A stretch of 64,000 bases of DNA from Apus apus (Eukaryota > Chordata > Aves > Apodiformes > Apodidae): positions 1,639,659-1,703,658 of the forward strand of contig NC_067283.1 of assembly GCF_020740795.1 (NCBI RefSeq), in the 5' to 3' direction. This document shows positions 24,501 through 39,500 of the stretch, piece by piece. The notes under the pieces were generated by a model. That model had not been told where the DNA came from and searched no databases. It saw nothing but the letters and a program-made list of their open reading frames with translations. Position 1 is the first letter of the stretch, and the number at the start of each line of letters is the position of its first letter. The position numbers and the translations under genes were made by a program.

Positions 24501-27500
24501 CCTTCTCTCTCACTTTCTCTATTAAACAGAGCAGATTCAAAACAGGATGATAAGTGAAGGTATCTGTCCCTGTCTGTGGTACCTGAAATCCATCTGGTGT
24601 ACACTCTGCACCAAGCTGGCAGGGTACAGAAGAAGGAGGACTCTGGGAAGGAGTTGAGAGGTGTTGCTTTATTTTCACAGCACTGTCCCTGCTCCCATCA
24701 CCCTCTTCATACCCTCCTTTCACTCCAGATGGATATGCCAGCAGAGATGTCAGGACATTTTGTCCTGCATCCAAACCCAGTTGCTGGATCATCTCTGCAA
24801 AAATCAATGGGGCATTACTCAAAGAGGTGCTGCCTGCACCCTCCCTGCTGGGCAGCTGGCAGGGGGTGTATGGAAACAAAGAAATCAGCAGACCTTGAAA
24901 CCAAAGAAACTCTCAGAGAGGAAAATAAACAGCCCACAGAGCTGCTTAGAAATGCTGATGACAGTTATGATGCCAAAGGAAAGTGTGAGTCTATGAAGAG
25001 CACACTGGGCAAGCTTTGGGTCAGCTGCTGGCTCTCCTAGGGATGGATCAGGATCACCCCCTCCATCACAGCCCCCTACCTGGCAGAGAATAATACTTCT
25101 GCTGCAAAGTCCTCAGTCAGTCTTGGTGGATAAAACAGGCTGTGCGAGATTCCAATGTTATGACTCAGTCCCATTCTATGGGGCAATAGTGTTGGGCCCC
25201 AATTCCTCATTCACAGCTTTCACAGGACAAAAAGAAAAAAGGGGAAAAAAATAGGCAGGCAGGCCAAGAAACCAGATAGCAGTGCTCCTGAGGGAATCAG
25301 GTCCTCCTGATAGCTAATCTCATATCAGTTGCTTGTTGTTCTCTCATCAAAGCCTCTCAGTCTCTCCTCCTGCTCAGGTTCAACCCCAGAGAAGCTGGAT
25401 TACCCTGGGTGCTGGAAGGCAGCCCTGATAAGGATTTCAAGGCACACTGTCAGGACACTTGCCAGTCTAATTGCCTGCCTTACTTTACCTGATTCAAATC
25501 CCCAAAAGGAAAAATTGCCTTTAAATATGGACAAAATGACTGAGCTAAAATACTCAGGCAAAGGAGAAAAAATGAGATGACCTGCTCTGGGTGGTACCTG
25601 AGGAACTTTGGTTTTCCTCCCATTCTTTACAGATTTTTTTCCTGTAAAAAGTGTGCTTACTTTAAAAATGAATTGTCATGAGCCTTCTCTGACATAGCAA
25701 CAAGACTTGACAATCCTGATATTTTAGTAGATGAATAAGAATTGATTGAACTCATCCATGAGAGCTACACCTCCAGCACCACCTGAATGATGCTCTGTCT
25801 GTGCCACTAAGTTATATTTCCTACTATGGGCTGCTTTACTCCCAAAGTTGTTTTTTCCCTCTTGTGATGTATCTTACCACGGATCAGAAACAAAGGAAAA
25901 AAGATGGAAATGAATGGATCCAACAGAGAGATCTTTCATGTGGTATCTAAGAAAGCTAGCTATCTGTTGCTGTTGGAGAGCCTTCTGCTAACAGGTGTGC
26001 AAACTTTTCCTCCCTCCTGGTCCCTGCTGGGTGCAGCTGGGAGTTAATCCCATTTGGTTTGTAACCTGCCCTAAAAGCTTTCTATGCATTAGAAGATCTC
26101 TCCAGAGATTATTTTTTTTTTTCCCCATTTCAGCGGTGTGTGTTGACATGCAAGATGCCTTTCTGTAAGATTTTTTTTCATATCTTTTTTACACAAAGTG
26201 AAGGGGGTTGCATTTTTTCCTGCCTTTTATTATGGGTTGATGCCACCTTGTGGAAGTTGCTAAGAACAAGAGATGGAAACCACACCTGGGGCCGATCTGT
26301 TTTTGCAAGTTCTGTTACTCAGCAGGAGCAGGTTTATGAGGTGGAAGAATGTGTAGAGTCTGTCATCCACACTTGCTGCATCTCAGGAGCAGCTCAAGTC
26401 TGATCCGGTGACTGCCCTTAGCAATTATCACCCATGTCTGGGACCACAATTTCCTGGAGTAACTATCTTCTATTTCCATTTCAACCAACAGGAATCCAGT
26501 TCAAGTGCTCTACAATCACCCACAGTGACTAGGGGCATTGACTTTAAAAGTGTCTCAATTCCTCATCCTCATTTACTCCTCATCTGAATTCACATGTCAA
26601 AGTAGACACACCCTTAAAGCTTTGATAACCAGGTGAGATGGTAAACCAATGGGATCTTATGCAGGCCCTGAGAAGCCCTGGAAGGGATGCTCCTCTCTTT
26701 CCTAGTGCAGAGGGTTGGTGTCTGGGAAGGTGCTCCTGGAACCAGGAGAAGAAAGCCACTCTAAAGCTCTTCACCATCTCTTGTCCCATTAGAAAAGTAG
26801 AACATTGTCTGGTTTTCTGGACTGATACCCAGGAAGCCTCCAAGAGCTCACACACAGAAAACCTGTGTGTGGTCCTGAGAGTTGAAAATTGACTGGCAAA
26901 GCTGGGGAACAACCAGTGCTTTGGGGATGGCAGAGCAAAGGAGGAGGAAGATGTTGGTGGAGCAAGAGGCGAGAAACGGGTGAGATTTGACTGCATGATT
27001 CAGTCGTTCAGTTTGACCCTGTCTTGTTTTGTCTTGGATAACACACTTGCTTAATAGTTGCTGTCTTCACCAAATAATTTATCCATAAAAAACTGTCTGA
27101 ACTGGTAGTTACTTTGAAATCCTTGCTGCTCACTGAGAAGAGCCTTCAAAAGGAAATGCTGTATCAGAGCAGCAGAGCCCTGCATGGACTCCCTTCCATC
27201 TTCTGATGCACTGAATCTGTCTGTCACTCTGAGACTCAGCAATCCAAACCCCTGTGCTTTCCTAGCAAGTATTTTCCTATCCCTCCAGTAATTTGCAGCA
27301 AAATCTGATATAGAAGTTTGATTTTTGTTGAACTACCTGTGTGTGCTAGTGGGAACTTGAACCTTAAAGCAGATGTTGCTGCACTGCACATAAGTTATTG
27401 GTTTGCTTGTCTAAACACAGATCCTTAAAAGTATTTTAGTTTGTCATAATTCACTACTTTCAGCACTTTCAATACTGAGGCAGTGACTTTCTTTGTATGT

Positions 27501-30500
27501 TGTTTTCTGTAATACATTTTCTTTCTGGGCTGTCACTAGATGGAGTAAACTTTCATGGGTGTTTGCTTCTTGCTCCTGATATTTTTAGGTAACAGAAAAA
27601 AACCCTTAATTTCTTTTCTTCAAGCTCTGCACCAGCTGCTGTGTTGATTTGCCAGCATGGCAGACTTTCCATGCTTCTAACCCTAAATAACCTGGTAATG
27701 CCAGTGATAATTCTTAATGAACAACAAAACAATCAAACCTATCTTTACAATTTGATTTCCCCAAACCAAGCAAAAAAAAAAAAGCTTGATAAACTTCACT
27801 AGCCCACTTGCATTCTATATGTCCTGCTGTTAAAATTAATTTCTGTTTCCCATGATGTTTGGGCTCACTAAGGTTAAATCCTTGGCCATGTTTACTTTGC
27901 TCAGTGGAGTTTCTGGTGATTGTTTGCAAAGGGTGTTGTGGCATGTGAGGAATTGGCATAAGCTTCATTGATTGAGATCAGACAAGTTGTAGGAATTGTT
28001 ATCCTTCCGATTTTTTGGGTGCAGGGTGTGGCATGTGCCCAGAAGGGGCAATGAGGGGAAAAGAAAGCAGAGGAAAATGCTGGTACTTGCTTTGAAAACC
28101 TGGTAGAAACAGAACATGGGCACCTATCAGTCCTTCCATAAAAGCCTTCCTGTTACAGAGAATCATAATAGCCAAAGAGGAGGATGTGGCAACAACACAT
28201 GACTTGATTGGGCCAGTATCAGCAAAGACAACACACAGACTGCTGTGCTCATGATTAGATTAGGCTTTCATCTGGATGCAGGTTTAACAGCAAATTAAAA
28301 AGTACCAGAGAACACTAGAAATCAGTTGTTCTGCAATACTGTGTCTTTAGAGGTGACCCAGCAAGCCCATGCTCCCCTAAACAACTTGTAGGTCAGGGTT
28401 GGTATCACTTGTTGCTGTTCCTCACCAGGAACTTGAATGTGGCCACCCTAGTTTGGAGGGTGCTCATTGCTAACCCTAACCTGGCGACCTGGGCCAGTGT
28501 CTCACCACCCTCACACTAAACATTTGCTTCCTAATGTCTAAATTAAATCTCCCCTCTTCCAGTTTTAATCCATTGCCCTCTGTCCTCTCACTGCAAGCCC
28601 TTGTCCAAAGTCCCTCCCCAGCTTTCCTGTAGCCCCCCTTTAGGTACTGGAATGCTGCTATGAGGTCTGTATTATTAAATTAATCCATAATTCATTAGTA
28701 TTAATTAGTACACTTATAAAATTAGTTCTAACAAACAATTAGGGCCTCAAGCTAAAATAAGAAGAAAATGGTAAAAAAAAACCCTAGAAGATGTAGATGT
28801 GCCTAAGTGATGTTCTTCCTGCAGAGGGTAAGGATTTGAGGTGATCTCCAATTTGATGGGATTTACCTTGAGGGACTGGGGACAGGCTCTGTCCCTCTGC
28901 TCACCAGTCCCTAACAGGAAAAAGGGGAAGTTCAAGGGTAATGTAGGTGACACAGTGTAATTTCGTTTGCTGGAAGAAATTAATTAATTATACACTTTGT
29001 AAAAGTCTGAACAGTAACAAGAAGATGGAACAAGAAATGAATTTATCACATTTTACTCATATCAAACTGATCTGTATTTTTGTATGAAGTTACAGTTGGC
29101 TCAAGGAGAGAGCAGAAGATCCTCCCTTGGATTTTCAATGGGGTTATGAGAGAATTGTGATATTGTCTTAAGGAAGCTCATGAGAGCAGTTTGCAATGCT
29201 CAGTGAAGCTGGATTTTACACGCTTCCCAGAGAGTGAGCTGTGAGGCAATGAGTCTAGATTAAGATATTTAGGTGGGGAATTGACTATGCCTGGATAGGT
29301 CCCCAAAATATGCTGGGAGAATGTCTGATCCCATCCTACTGCAGTCACCAGGTCTGAGTCAGGGGATTTCCTAGTGCTTGGGTCAAAAAAAAGAAAGAGG
29401 TTTTTATGTCCTGGAAGCCCTGTGGAGATGAAGTAGGAGTCTTGGCACCCTGAATAGGAGCTAGGGAGCTTAATACCAGATCTGCCTGTGACTGCAACCC
29501 TCTTGAGGCTTCTTTCTTTTGGGACAGAAGCCCAAGAGGTCATACATGGTTTGTATGATTGCGTGACAGGGCAGGATCATGGCTAGAACATGCATTTGGG
29601 CTTGAATATGGTACTGTAGCTGGAAACAGTGCCAGCTGTGGCACAGCCCTATAATCTTTTATCTGGGATGTCACCAGCTAGGACCTGTTGATCAGTATGT
29701 TACCAGAAGAAACCATAGTAACCCATCTGTGGTTCCTTCAAAGACCACACCTGCCTTTCCCTGCACCAAATCCCCTGTGATGCCAGAGACCAAAGAGCTT
29801 GTGGCCATGCAAAGACCATGACCTTTGTGGCCATTTGGTCTGCAGTCCTCTAGGAGCAGGTCCTACTTGGGGCGGTGTTGCGGTTGGTGCAAGGTAGAGA
29901 ATTAGGACTTACTGACTGCCAGGACAAAGATGGCAAAGATACCAACCACCTGCCAGAGGCGCAGCCCCCAGATCACCACCGTCTCCGAAGTGACAGGGTC
30001 CGGTTTCTTTTTTGGGGGTTCTGTGGTGGCCTGGGAAAGGAGGAGAGAGAGAGAAAGAAAAAAAGAGAAACAAGGTTTAAAATTTGCAAAGGTCCCTAAA
30101 CCAGTCAGGATCCAAATAGCACAGGAGATGGTGGACACCATTTTACTGGCCCCCAAGCAATTTGGAAATCTTCGAGGGATGCTGATGTCACCAAAGAGTT
30201 ACTTCTAAAGCTTCTGCTGTTTTGAAATTTATCTGAAGTACTGCAAGTTCTCATGACCACAAAGCAAATCTTTTTGCTGTTATTTTTTTAAAGCCTGCAC
30301 TTTTTCTAAAGAGTCCATCTCCTGGGGTCAGGACTAAATTTCTTACATGTTGTATGCCTATTTTGCATTTTAACATTAATCTGCAAAGTACAACAAGGTT
30401 ATTTCTCTTTTTTTTTGAAAGCTTCTCCACAAGTTGCATTGAAGAGGTACCTGCTCTGCTAGGGCTAGGTGAGAAGGGAAGGAGGTGCAGAGGGGCACCC

Positions 30501-33500
30501 AGGATGATTAGAAAGCCCATCAGAATTGTTCATGGTGATGGGGCAGGCTCAAGGCTCAGCAGAGCCCATGGCCAGGCACAGGCAAAGCTGTAGTTCAGGC
30601 AGGGGACAATCACTAGAGCTTTGGCTTAAAGCAGCTCCCGCTGAAGGGGGATCAGCCCTTGTGCTATCTCACAGTTGGCCCCAGCAGCCCAAACTCCAGG
30701 ATGCTCTGGGGTGCCTGGAAACTAATTTTCTGCCTTTCTCCTAGGCCTGGAGAAGCACTGCAGAAGAACTGCTAGATCAAACAGAAGTTATTGTGTGTGA
30801 GATACTGGTCTATGATGACCTTTGGGTTTTGTAGTTTCATTCTATTTGTTCAGCATGTTATACTGTAAGACCAGCCAGCAGACTGGGGCAGCTACTTTCC
30901 TGGCTCAAACTGGGGTTTTGGTTTTGAAAGGGATTGGCTCTGTTCCATTCCTGGTGCATGTTCCCTTCCTGACCCCACCGTGGTCTCTTTTTCTCTGTTC
31001 AGACCTCATAGTGCCTGAGAGGAGGTCTAGGACACGGTGCGCACTTGGTTCCCACCTTCTTTAATTGCATAGTAACTGCTACAGCCTCCAGCTACCCCAG
31101 TGCTTGAAGGAGCAGTGCAGGAAGGACCCAGGCAACTCCTCCCTTGGCCCCACCATAGCTGCTGTGTAAGGGATTTGTCCATTGGGCAGTGTGGCCTTGG
31201 CCTAGCCTGGCTCACCTGCCCTGCAGGCAGGGCTGGCTCTGGGGCTGCTATGGGAAAAGAGATGAATCTTGTCTCCAGTTGTCCTGCTGTGGGTGTCCTC
31301 CAGGCATGTGGAGGCTTGTGTAAAAGCTCTGAACCTCTGCACTCTGGTGTTGTCTTAACCCACCTTTCTAGACAGGAAATGTTCCTTTGGAGGGGAGGAG
31401 AACTTCCTAGACTTGAGTGCCCTGCAGTCCTGGGGTGTTGTATCACAGCTCCTTGGCTTTAAAGATGTGAGTGAGTGAAGAATTCAGCTCTTAAATACAG
31501 GCATCTAGTCTTGTCAGAGATGCTGTGAAGCATCCTCCATCTGCACACCCAGCAGGGCACAGGCCTTGCACTGTGTCATACATGCCAGCTCATGTCAGCT
31601 ATTGTGGGACATCTCAGGTGGCACCAGCCTTCACAGCAAAGTGGCTGTATCACTCTTAGGTATGAGACAAAATCAGGAAGTCTTCTATCTACACCTTGCA
31701 CTGTCTGCCTCATGTTGTATGAGCACCCAGTGCCTCAGTTTCCCCACTGGTAACAAAAGAACATTGCTGCTTCTTTGCTTTTGCTTTGAGATATTTTGAA
31801 GGGAAGTGCCATGAGGAGCCAACACAGGGACAGATACCTGGGCTAATTTATCAGTTCAGAAAGGACACTTGGTTTAAATCCCATTATCACTGGGGAAGGG
31901 GGAGTTGAAGGACCCTTGCAGGGCAGCACAATGTGCAGGCAGCAGTTCCCCCACAGCATTTTCTCTAGTGCTCGAAACAGCAAAGCTGAATTGAAGGAGA
32001 CTGTTTGAGTTGCATTTAAGAATTGGGGGTTCAGTCATGTTGCTTTAACCCTGTAAAGTTAGCATCACAAAGCTCAGGTGTCCGATATCATGAAATACAA
32101 GGAAAAATAGTTCAAAATAGGCTACTCTGGGCTCCAGTTCTGCAGCCAGTGCTCAGGTTCCCACAGCTCCAGCAGTGTGAGAGATCCAGAGCAGGAAGCA
32201 GAATCTACTGTAGGGAGGTTAAACAACACAGACAGCATCAAGGAGTAGGGATTAAAGCTTATACCAGGGTTCCTACTGCTTGTGTGTGTGTGTATATAAA
32301 AGTAATAAATTAATAATGCAATGAAGAATTTCAGTATCCTGAATTTCCTGAGATCTGCTGTGTTTCTTGAGAACACATTAAATATGTTGAGACAATCCAG
32401 TTGTCCTGTAAGTCCAGGGAAAGGTCCTGGCTTCTGTCATTTTTTCCTTCCCATGAATAAACCATGAGACTGCCTGCTGGCAGGGTGGGGCTTCTTCAGT
32501 TCTTTTCATGTTGTATCTTGCAGGTTCCTTTTGTACTTTCATGCATATATGTGTGTGTGTGTATAAAAATAGAACAAGAGGAAATGGTCTCAAGTTGCAC
32601 CAGGGGAGGTTTAGATTGGATATTAGAAACAATTTCATCACCGAAAGAGGTGCCAGGCCCTGGCCCATGCTGCCCAGGACAGGGGTGGAGCCACCATCTC
32701 TGGAAGGATTTAAGAGACATGTAGATGTGGTGCTGAGAGACATGGTGGCCTTGGCAGTGCTGGGTTAATGGTTGAACTTGATGATCTTAAAAGTCTTTAC
32801 CAAGCAAAAACATGTATATTATTATTTATGTATTATATAATGATCTGGAAAATGGTTTAAGTAGGGACATGATACTGTTCCTTAAAAATCTTTTTATCTT
32901 TACAACTAACAGGACTTTTCCCAACTGTTAATGCACTTTTAGTTTATACTTGTTTTGAGGAAGTCAGTTTTTCAGTGGTGTTCTTCATTAATCAAGTCTT
33001 GAAGTTAAGTAGTAAAGAGCTAAAACAGAACAAACAAACAAAAAGAACTGAGTTCTCTTTTCTTCATTCATAAATGGTCTTTTCAAGAAGTCTTGCTTCT
33101 ACAGTTTGAGTCACTAAGGACAAGTTTTATTGCTCTTAGATTGTCTTGTAGATGTTATGTTAATCCTGATTGTTTGTTATTCAGGAAAGCATGCCTTGAC
33201 CAGTTGAGTTATTTGGGCTGACCAGGAGGTCTTTGAATTAAATTCTATGGTTTGAACTGTATCCAAGGTCAGAAAAGTTGTGCTAATATCTTGTTTAATG
33301 CATTATCTTTAAAAGAGAGGGGATTTGGCTGAAGAGGGGAGTGTGTCTCATGCAAAGAGAACAGGACTTGCATTTCCAGCTGCTGCAAAGGCTCTAAAAG
33401 TGCAAGAGGGGAATGAGAAGATGGGTGAAAAAATGAAATAATGAGAGCCTTATCTTGTGAGAATGGTGATGTGAACTTTCCTAATGCAGTTTAGTGGTGA

Positions 33501-36500
33501 TTTGGCTAGTACTGAATCACAACCAGCTCCACTGGTGAGTAAGTAGCTTGTCAGCATCCATGGGAGGGTTTGGGTCAAATAACCTTTCAGATACCGGCCT
33601 TCAGTAGAAGACACTTCTCTGGAATGACCATTTAGATGGAAAAGGGACAAGGACCTGATGGCCTCCATAGTAGCTACTTGTTGGATGAATGAGGAACCCA
33701 AGCCTCCTTGCAGACTCAGTCCTTGGTTCCTGTGTGTCTCAGGTGCCCATCTCTGAAGTGAGGTTGAACATGTTTCACAAGCGGGTTAAGAGGACAAGTG
33801 CTGCTAGTGAAAAGGGGTTGTCTGGACCACCTCCTGTGGTCCCAGTGAAATGATGATATGGTAAGGTCACAAATACAGGCTGGGTGGAAAATGGATTGAG
33901 AGCAGTCCTGAAGAAAAGGACTTGAGGGTGTTGGATAATGAGAAGCTCACCTTGAGCTGACAATGTGTACTGGCAGACTAGAAACCAACCATGTCCTGGG
34001 CTGCATCACCAACAGCATGACCAGCAGGTCAAGGGAGGGGATTCTCTCCATCTGCTGCACTCGTGTGAGACCCCCACCTGGAATACTCTGTTCAGTTCTG
34101 GGGGGCCCAACATAAGGACATGGAGATGTTGGAGCGAGTCCAGAGGAAGATCAGAGGTGATCTGAGGGCTGGAGCAGCTCTGCTTTGGAGACAGGCTGGG
34201 AGAGCTGGGAGTGTTCAGCCTGGAGAAGAGGAGGCTCTGGGGAGAACTTGTAGTGACCTTCCAGTGCCTGAAGGGGCTCCAAGAAAGCTGGGGAGGGACT
34301 TTTGACAAGGGCAGGGAGGGATGGCGTGAGGGAGAACAGTGTCAAGCTGGAAAAGGGGAGATTTAGATTGCATATTGTGAAGAAACTCTTTCTTTTCAGG
34401 GGGGTGAGACACTGGCCCAGGTTGCCCAGAGAAACTGTAGCTGCTCCATTCCTGGGAGTGTTCAAGGGCAGGTTGGATGGGACTTGGAGCAACCTGGTCT
34501 GGTGGGACATATCATGCCAGGGGGTGGAACTGGATGGTCTTTAAGGTCCCTCCCAACACAAACCATTCTGGGATTCTATACCATCAAGCAGTATTTATTC
34601 TCTTGGCTTGTGGCTCAGAGGTTAACAACCCCTCACTGCTCATGAACTTCATATTATGTATTGTCATGCAGCAAATCAGAGTTAAAACCTGCTAGTGACC
34701 TGTCAGAGGCTCGTTAGCTAAACACATTCATTGTCCTATATTTGAGTGTGGGACCTGATCTGAATTAGCAATGCCCTTTAGATAGAAGCTGAAAACACTT
34801 CATTTCTAAAAAAAAAAGCACATCTGATTCCCTGCAGTGCCCTTCCCTTCTCAGCCCATTAAAGTGCTGTTAGAACAGCTGTAATGGATACCACAGAGTG
34901 AATTGGAGCTGGAGCTGCTCTCCAATTACTCGCCTATTTGTGCAATACAAACCATATTTTAGTCTCTTCCTAATGAGAGATGCTTCCCGCCATGTCTGGA
35001 GTGCTTTGTCTCCCAGGGGCATCCTATTCAGAATCCATCTGTGGTAAATCAAATCGTTGTCTGGGCCTGTCTCTTTCAAGCTGTCTTGGCTGCTCAGCAC
35101 CACCCAGCCACACCTCATGGCAATTTGTGAGAGCCACCTTCTCCCATAGTGCAGGTTCTGGCCATGGAACATCTAGTGCTCAAAGCCTTGCTATATGTGA
35201 ACTTAGAGAGAAAGAAAGTCTGGCCAGAGTGGTGTGGTCCTGTAGTTGCATCTAGGACAATAAAAAGTCACAAACATCAAATCCTAGAATGGTTTGGGTT
35301 GGAAGGAACCTTGAAGATCCTCCAGTTTCAATCCTCCTGCTATGGGCAGAGACACCTCCCGCTAGACCAGGTTGTTCTGAGAGGTACAAATATGTGATAC
35401 TTGACACTGGAAGATAGCCCTTTTCAGCTGTAGGATTTCTCTTGACTCCTTACCAGCAATAAATAAATTGAAGAAGCTGTGGTTGATAGCAGGTCTGGTG
35501 AGGGATCAGGGCAACATTTTAGGTTCAGAAATTTTTATCTAACTAGAAGTGCTGACCTCAGAGATCTAAGTTTACTTTCTCCCTTGGATTCAGCTTTCAT
35601 TGCCTACTCCTGATCCTGGAGTTAAACTCCAGGACAGCTTCAATCTTGTTCATAAGGGACATCTTGTTTGCAGTAGTTTTGGCATGATTTTGCTATTTTG
35701 TGCAGATTAGCTCTCCAAAAGATGGGTCTTTTTTTTCAGACTTTTTTCTGATGAGCAACTGGGAGAAATAACCAGATACAAGGAGGTAAACAGATGAGAA
35801 AAGGAAACTGGGGGACTTCTGCTGGAACACTGTACATCTGAGCAAATCTTAAGTGTACATCAAGAAGGAAAAAGAGTCAAACAGGGAGATGGTTGTTGTT
35901 AATCCTGCCAAGGTTATACCAGGAAGGAGCAGAGGTGAGGAGTTCATTTCATAGATCACTGTAGATGGCTGGAGGTTTAAAGTTGACTGTATTTACTGAT
36001 CTAGACTCTCTTAGGACCAAATCCCCAAAGGACTTAGTAACAGGAAGAGAGGGAAACTGCAGCACTGGAAGTCATCATACACATGCACTGCCTGCTCAGC
36101 TGAGCTTGATACATTGCCAGGGGTCCTTCTTTCCACCTGTCTAGTGGTGGCACTTGCAGGCTTGTGCTGCACACAACAACACTGTGCTCTATGCTTTTGT
36201 GACTATGGTGAAACACTTGGTGTGGGTGGTGGTCTGCTATGAAGAGTCCCAAGACAAGACAGAGGCTGTAGCGTTACTCCACATCCAAGAAACATGTTTT
36301 CCCTGAAGGGACATATGGTTGTGGATATATTCCTTGTCTACAGCTGTGGAGAGCAGCCTCTTGTGGGTTGTGTAGCCAGGTTCTCTGTTTCATGACCAGC
36401 CATGGGCTATCTCATGCATCAGAACCTGACGATCTTCAGCAGGTTGCTTTACTTTACAGTCAATATTTAATCAGCAGACTCCAGAATAAATCAAAAAAGG

Positions 36501-39500
36501 TGGTAAATTGCAGATGTGAAGGTGAGGGAACAAGAATCCACCTTCAGCTCAGTGGCTTGGAAGTGATGGTACTGGTTTTCTACAGCACACACAGAGCTGT
36601 GGGACCAGAGATTCTTACTACTTTTACCTGCTGAACTTTCCAGTGTTAGTCTCTTTGCTCTGGGGATTTCAAAGTGCCTGATGCATCATCCTTGTTCAAC
36701 AGAAGTAATATTGCCAGTACAGAGTAGCTGAGGTGGGCAATTGAAAAATGTTTTCAAGATCAAAACACGGATCAATAGCTCTGGAATGGATTGCAGGATC
36801 CTCCTCTAACTGCTGCATCATTTAAGTAGAAACCTTCACAGAGAGAGAACATTTAGTAGGCATTATTTGAATGTTGAAGTGTTCTCCAGTCCAACTCATG
36901 AAGGTTTGATGGACAAACTCTCAGACTAGTAAAAGATGGGGAAGATATAAATAGACTGAAAGGTAAGAGATGTGCTACAGCAATTGTGTGCCTCAAAAGG
37001 AGGGAAGCCAGAGATTTTGGATCACTGTAGAAACACGTGCTTAGGATCAGTAGCAGGAAGGCTAGTGATTGGAGCACTTACTGCCTGTCTGTGGACAATT
37101 CCGGGGGAATCATAAAATAATTTGGGTTGGAAGGGACCTTCAAAGGTCATTTAGTCCAACCCCTCTGCAAAGACCAGGGCCACTTTCCACTAGACCAGTT
37201 GTGGATGAAGAAGACCATAACCTTAAACAAGGCCTAAGTTGCGTTGGAGAGAAGCAGCAACAAAACTAAACATCTCTGCCACCTTTCACAAAAGCTCTTG
37301 AGGTGAACCAGTACACAAAGCAGCAAAATATCCTGCATGTTTAACACATGAAGTGCAAAGGGAAAAAAACATGAAGTGAGACTTCTGCAGGGTCATGACC
37401 TGTCATGTAGATACTTTGTTTCAATCATTGGGACTTTTTTTTCATAGTCTTAAAGTGAGTGTTGAATGCCAGGGCTGAAGCCTGCAGTGGAATTCCTGTG
37501 GTGTGATGGTCCAGCTCCCACAGTTCAGCAGATGGTCATGGATAAGCTGAGCCATGACAACTGCCCGTGGGCACACACTGGGACTCGGTAGATGTCTAGG
37601 TTTGCATTCCTATTCATGCTCATCAGACAAGGTCTCCAAGCTCTTAAATGGGTTGAAAGATGCAAGACTGACCCACATCTGGTGGTCTTCAGTTTTGGAG
37701 ATGACACATGAAGTATGTGAGGGGAAAAGATCTTAATGAAAGTAATTCCTAGTAGCTTCAAGAAATTGCAGGTGCTGATTTGTGCTTGGCAATGAATGTC
37801 AAGTTTTGAAGCTGTTGATTCATGTGCAGGAACAAATGTCAAGGTTTGAAGTTATTGGTTTGTGCTTGGTAATAAATGTCAAGATAACAGAATGCTTGGA
37901 TGTGGAACAAAAAGAAAAGATGTAAAGAGGTGAAATACAGGAGAGATGAAACTGGGACAAGACAATTCTTATGCAGTCCTGAGGGAGGGAAAAACCCCAA
38001 ACAGCTAGTTCCATCAAGGATGACCTTGTGTCCTTGGTCACCAGTGTGGATCAGAGTGGAATGAAAAGGTTATATTTGGTATAAAGACTAACAGCATTGT
38101 GTTATCTATGCAAAGCAGTAATACTAAAGACTGCAGAAGACTGGAGGCAGTAAATAAGATTTCTATAAGGATATCTGGCTTCAGAGGAGTCATCTTTGGA
38201 TGAAGGAAGCTGTTAGGAACCCAGAAAATGCGGGCAAGAAGCAACACTCAGGTGATAATTCAACAGGGAAAGACTTTTGAAGGCAAGGAGATGAGAATGT
38301 GTCAGAGGGAGTGAAGCAAACACACTTGAGGTTAGTCCCACTGCCATGTTGCTGTCACTTGCTGGCCTGGGCAGTGCCTGTGGGAATAAGGAAAAGTTTG
38401 GAGTCAGGAGGAAACACAATTGAGCAGAAAGGTTTAACAAGGAGGTTCTGGTCTGGAAGAGTGTATGATTTTATTTTATAAAAGAGGACCTTCAGTCTTA
38501 GTTTAGCACCCTAAACTTATATGTAAAGGAGACAATGATGCAGATCTTGGTAAATACCCCATGTGACTTGTATTGAAGACCTGCACTCTGGAGCAGCAGC
38601 TCAGAAATAGGAGGAGTAGAGCACAGTGCCTAAAATAATATTAGATTGCTGCATTTATGGAAGTGAAACCAACTTCCAGCCAATACCAATGATGAATATT
38701 ATGACCAAAGTTGGACTGTTGATTGAAGTGTCTCTTGCAAGACAGTGGAACAGCTCTTTGGGCTCTGGCTGTGTTGACTACATCTCCTGTGGAAGTTGAG
38801 GCACCAAGATCATTTGTTGATGCCAATAGTGTAGACACATTTTTGTCTTCACCTTCAGGCTAAATAATTCCCTCTGATGTAAACTTTTACTCAGGTGTTT
38901 AAAAATGGGTGGTGCAATTAACTAAGCCTAAGTTAGCTATTCCAAGGTTATTTATGCCAGAGAGAAAGTGACACCGAGGGCTACTAATCCCATTCAGGAA
39001 ACTTCTCTAGACCTGATGAATAAATTATTGTTTCTCTTCAGCAATTATTAGTGGAACCTACAGTAACTAGCTCAGATTTGGGTGTCCAGTTACCAGGTAA
39101 ATCCTGCCCTTGACATCCATTTTTTTGCTTGATCTCAGGGAAGAGAGACAAAGGAATTTTTTTGGGTGTCCTAGGGGTCAAGTGGCTCCCTGGCAAGAGC
39201 TGGAACAGGGGCTGGTGGTCCATTACTGCTCTGTGTTTTGGGTTTCAAATCCTCAGATCCTGTAAGGCTGGTTTTGGGGGGAGCCTATAGTGGAACCTAT
39301 AGTAGGAACTGGATTATGTTCATAATACCTTGGCCTCTTTTCTGCTTCACCATCCACCACGGCAAGTTCTCCCAGCTGTGGAAGCACAACATTTTCTTCC
39401 AGTGAAGACAGGACTATGCTAAAGACTCGTCCCCCAAACCCTGCTGGATGACATATCCCAAAGTGTGGTGGAGCCCTGGCATGCCTTCCCCCATCCCAGT

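Larger units (their letters stand above)
14315..29912 (-). other. TMIE: TMIE intron 2
   Basis: The intron is 15.6 kb, from donor GTAAGT to acceptor TTTCCCAG, phase 1. It contains CR1 fragments on both strands, the CR1-LTR chimera (18,278-19,499), homopolymer-rich tracts near 19.6 and 21.2 kb, and an AT-rich candidate regulatory block (19,826-20,110). Between 22.9 and 28.4 kb I see only unique-looking non-coding sequence. Confidence 0.85.

Noticed and set aside
24334-24879. 181-codon open frame, minus strand, in TMIE intron 2
   Set aside because: No family resemblance, no splice sites matching it, unordered composition. Chance open frame.
37773-37883. Repeat with regular spacing as a CRISPR-like array
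   Set aside because: Vertebrate nuclear DNA, only three units, no unique spacers of constant length, no cas genes.
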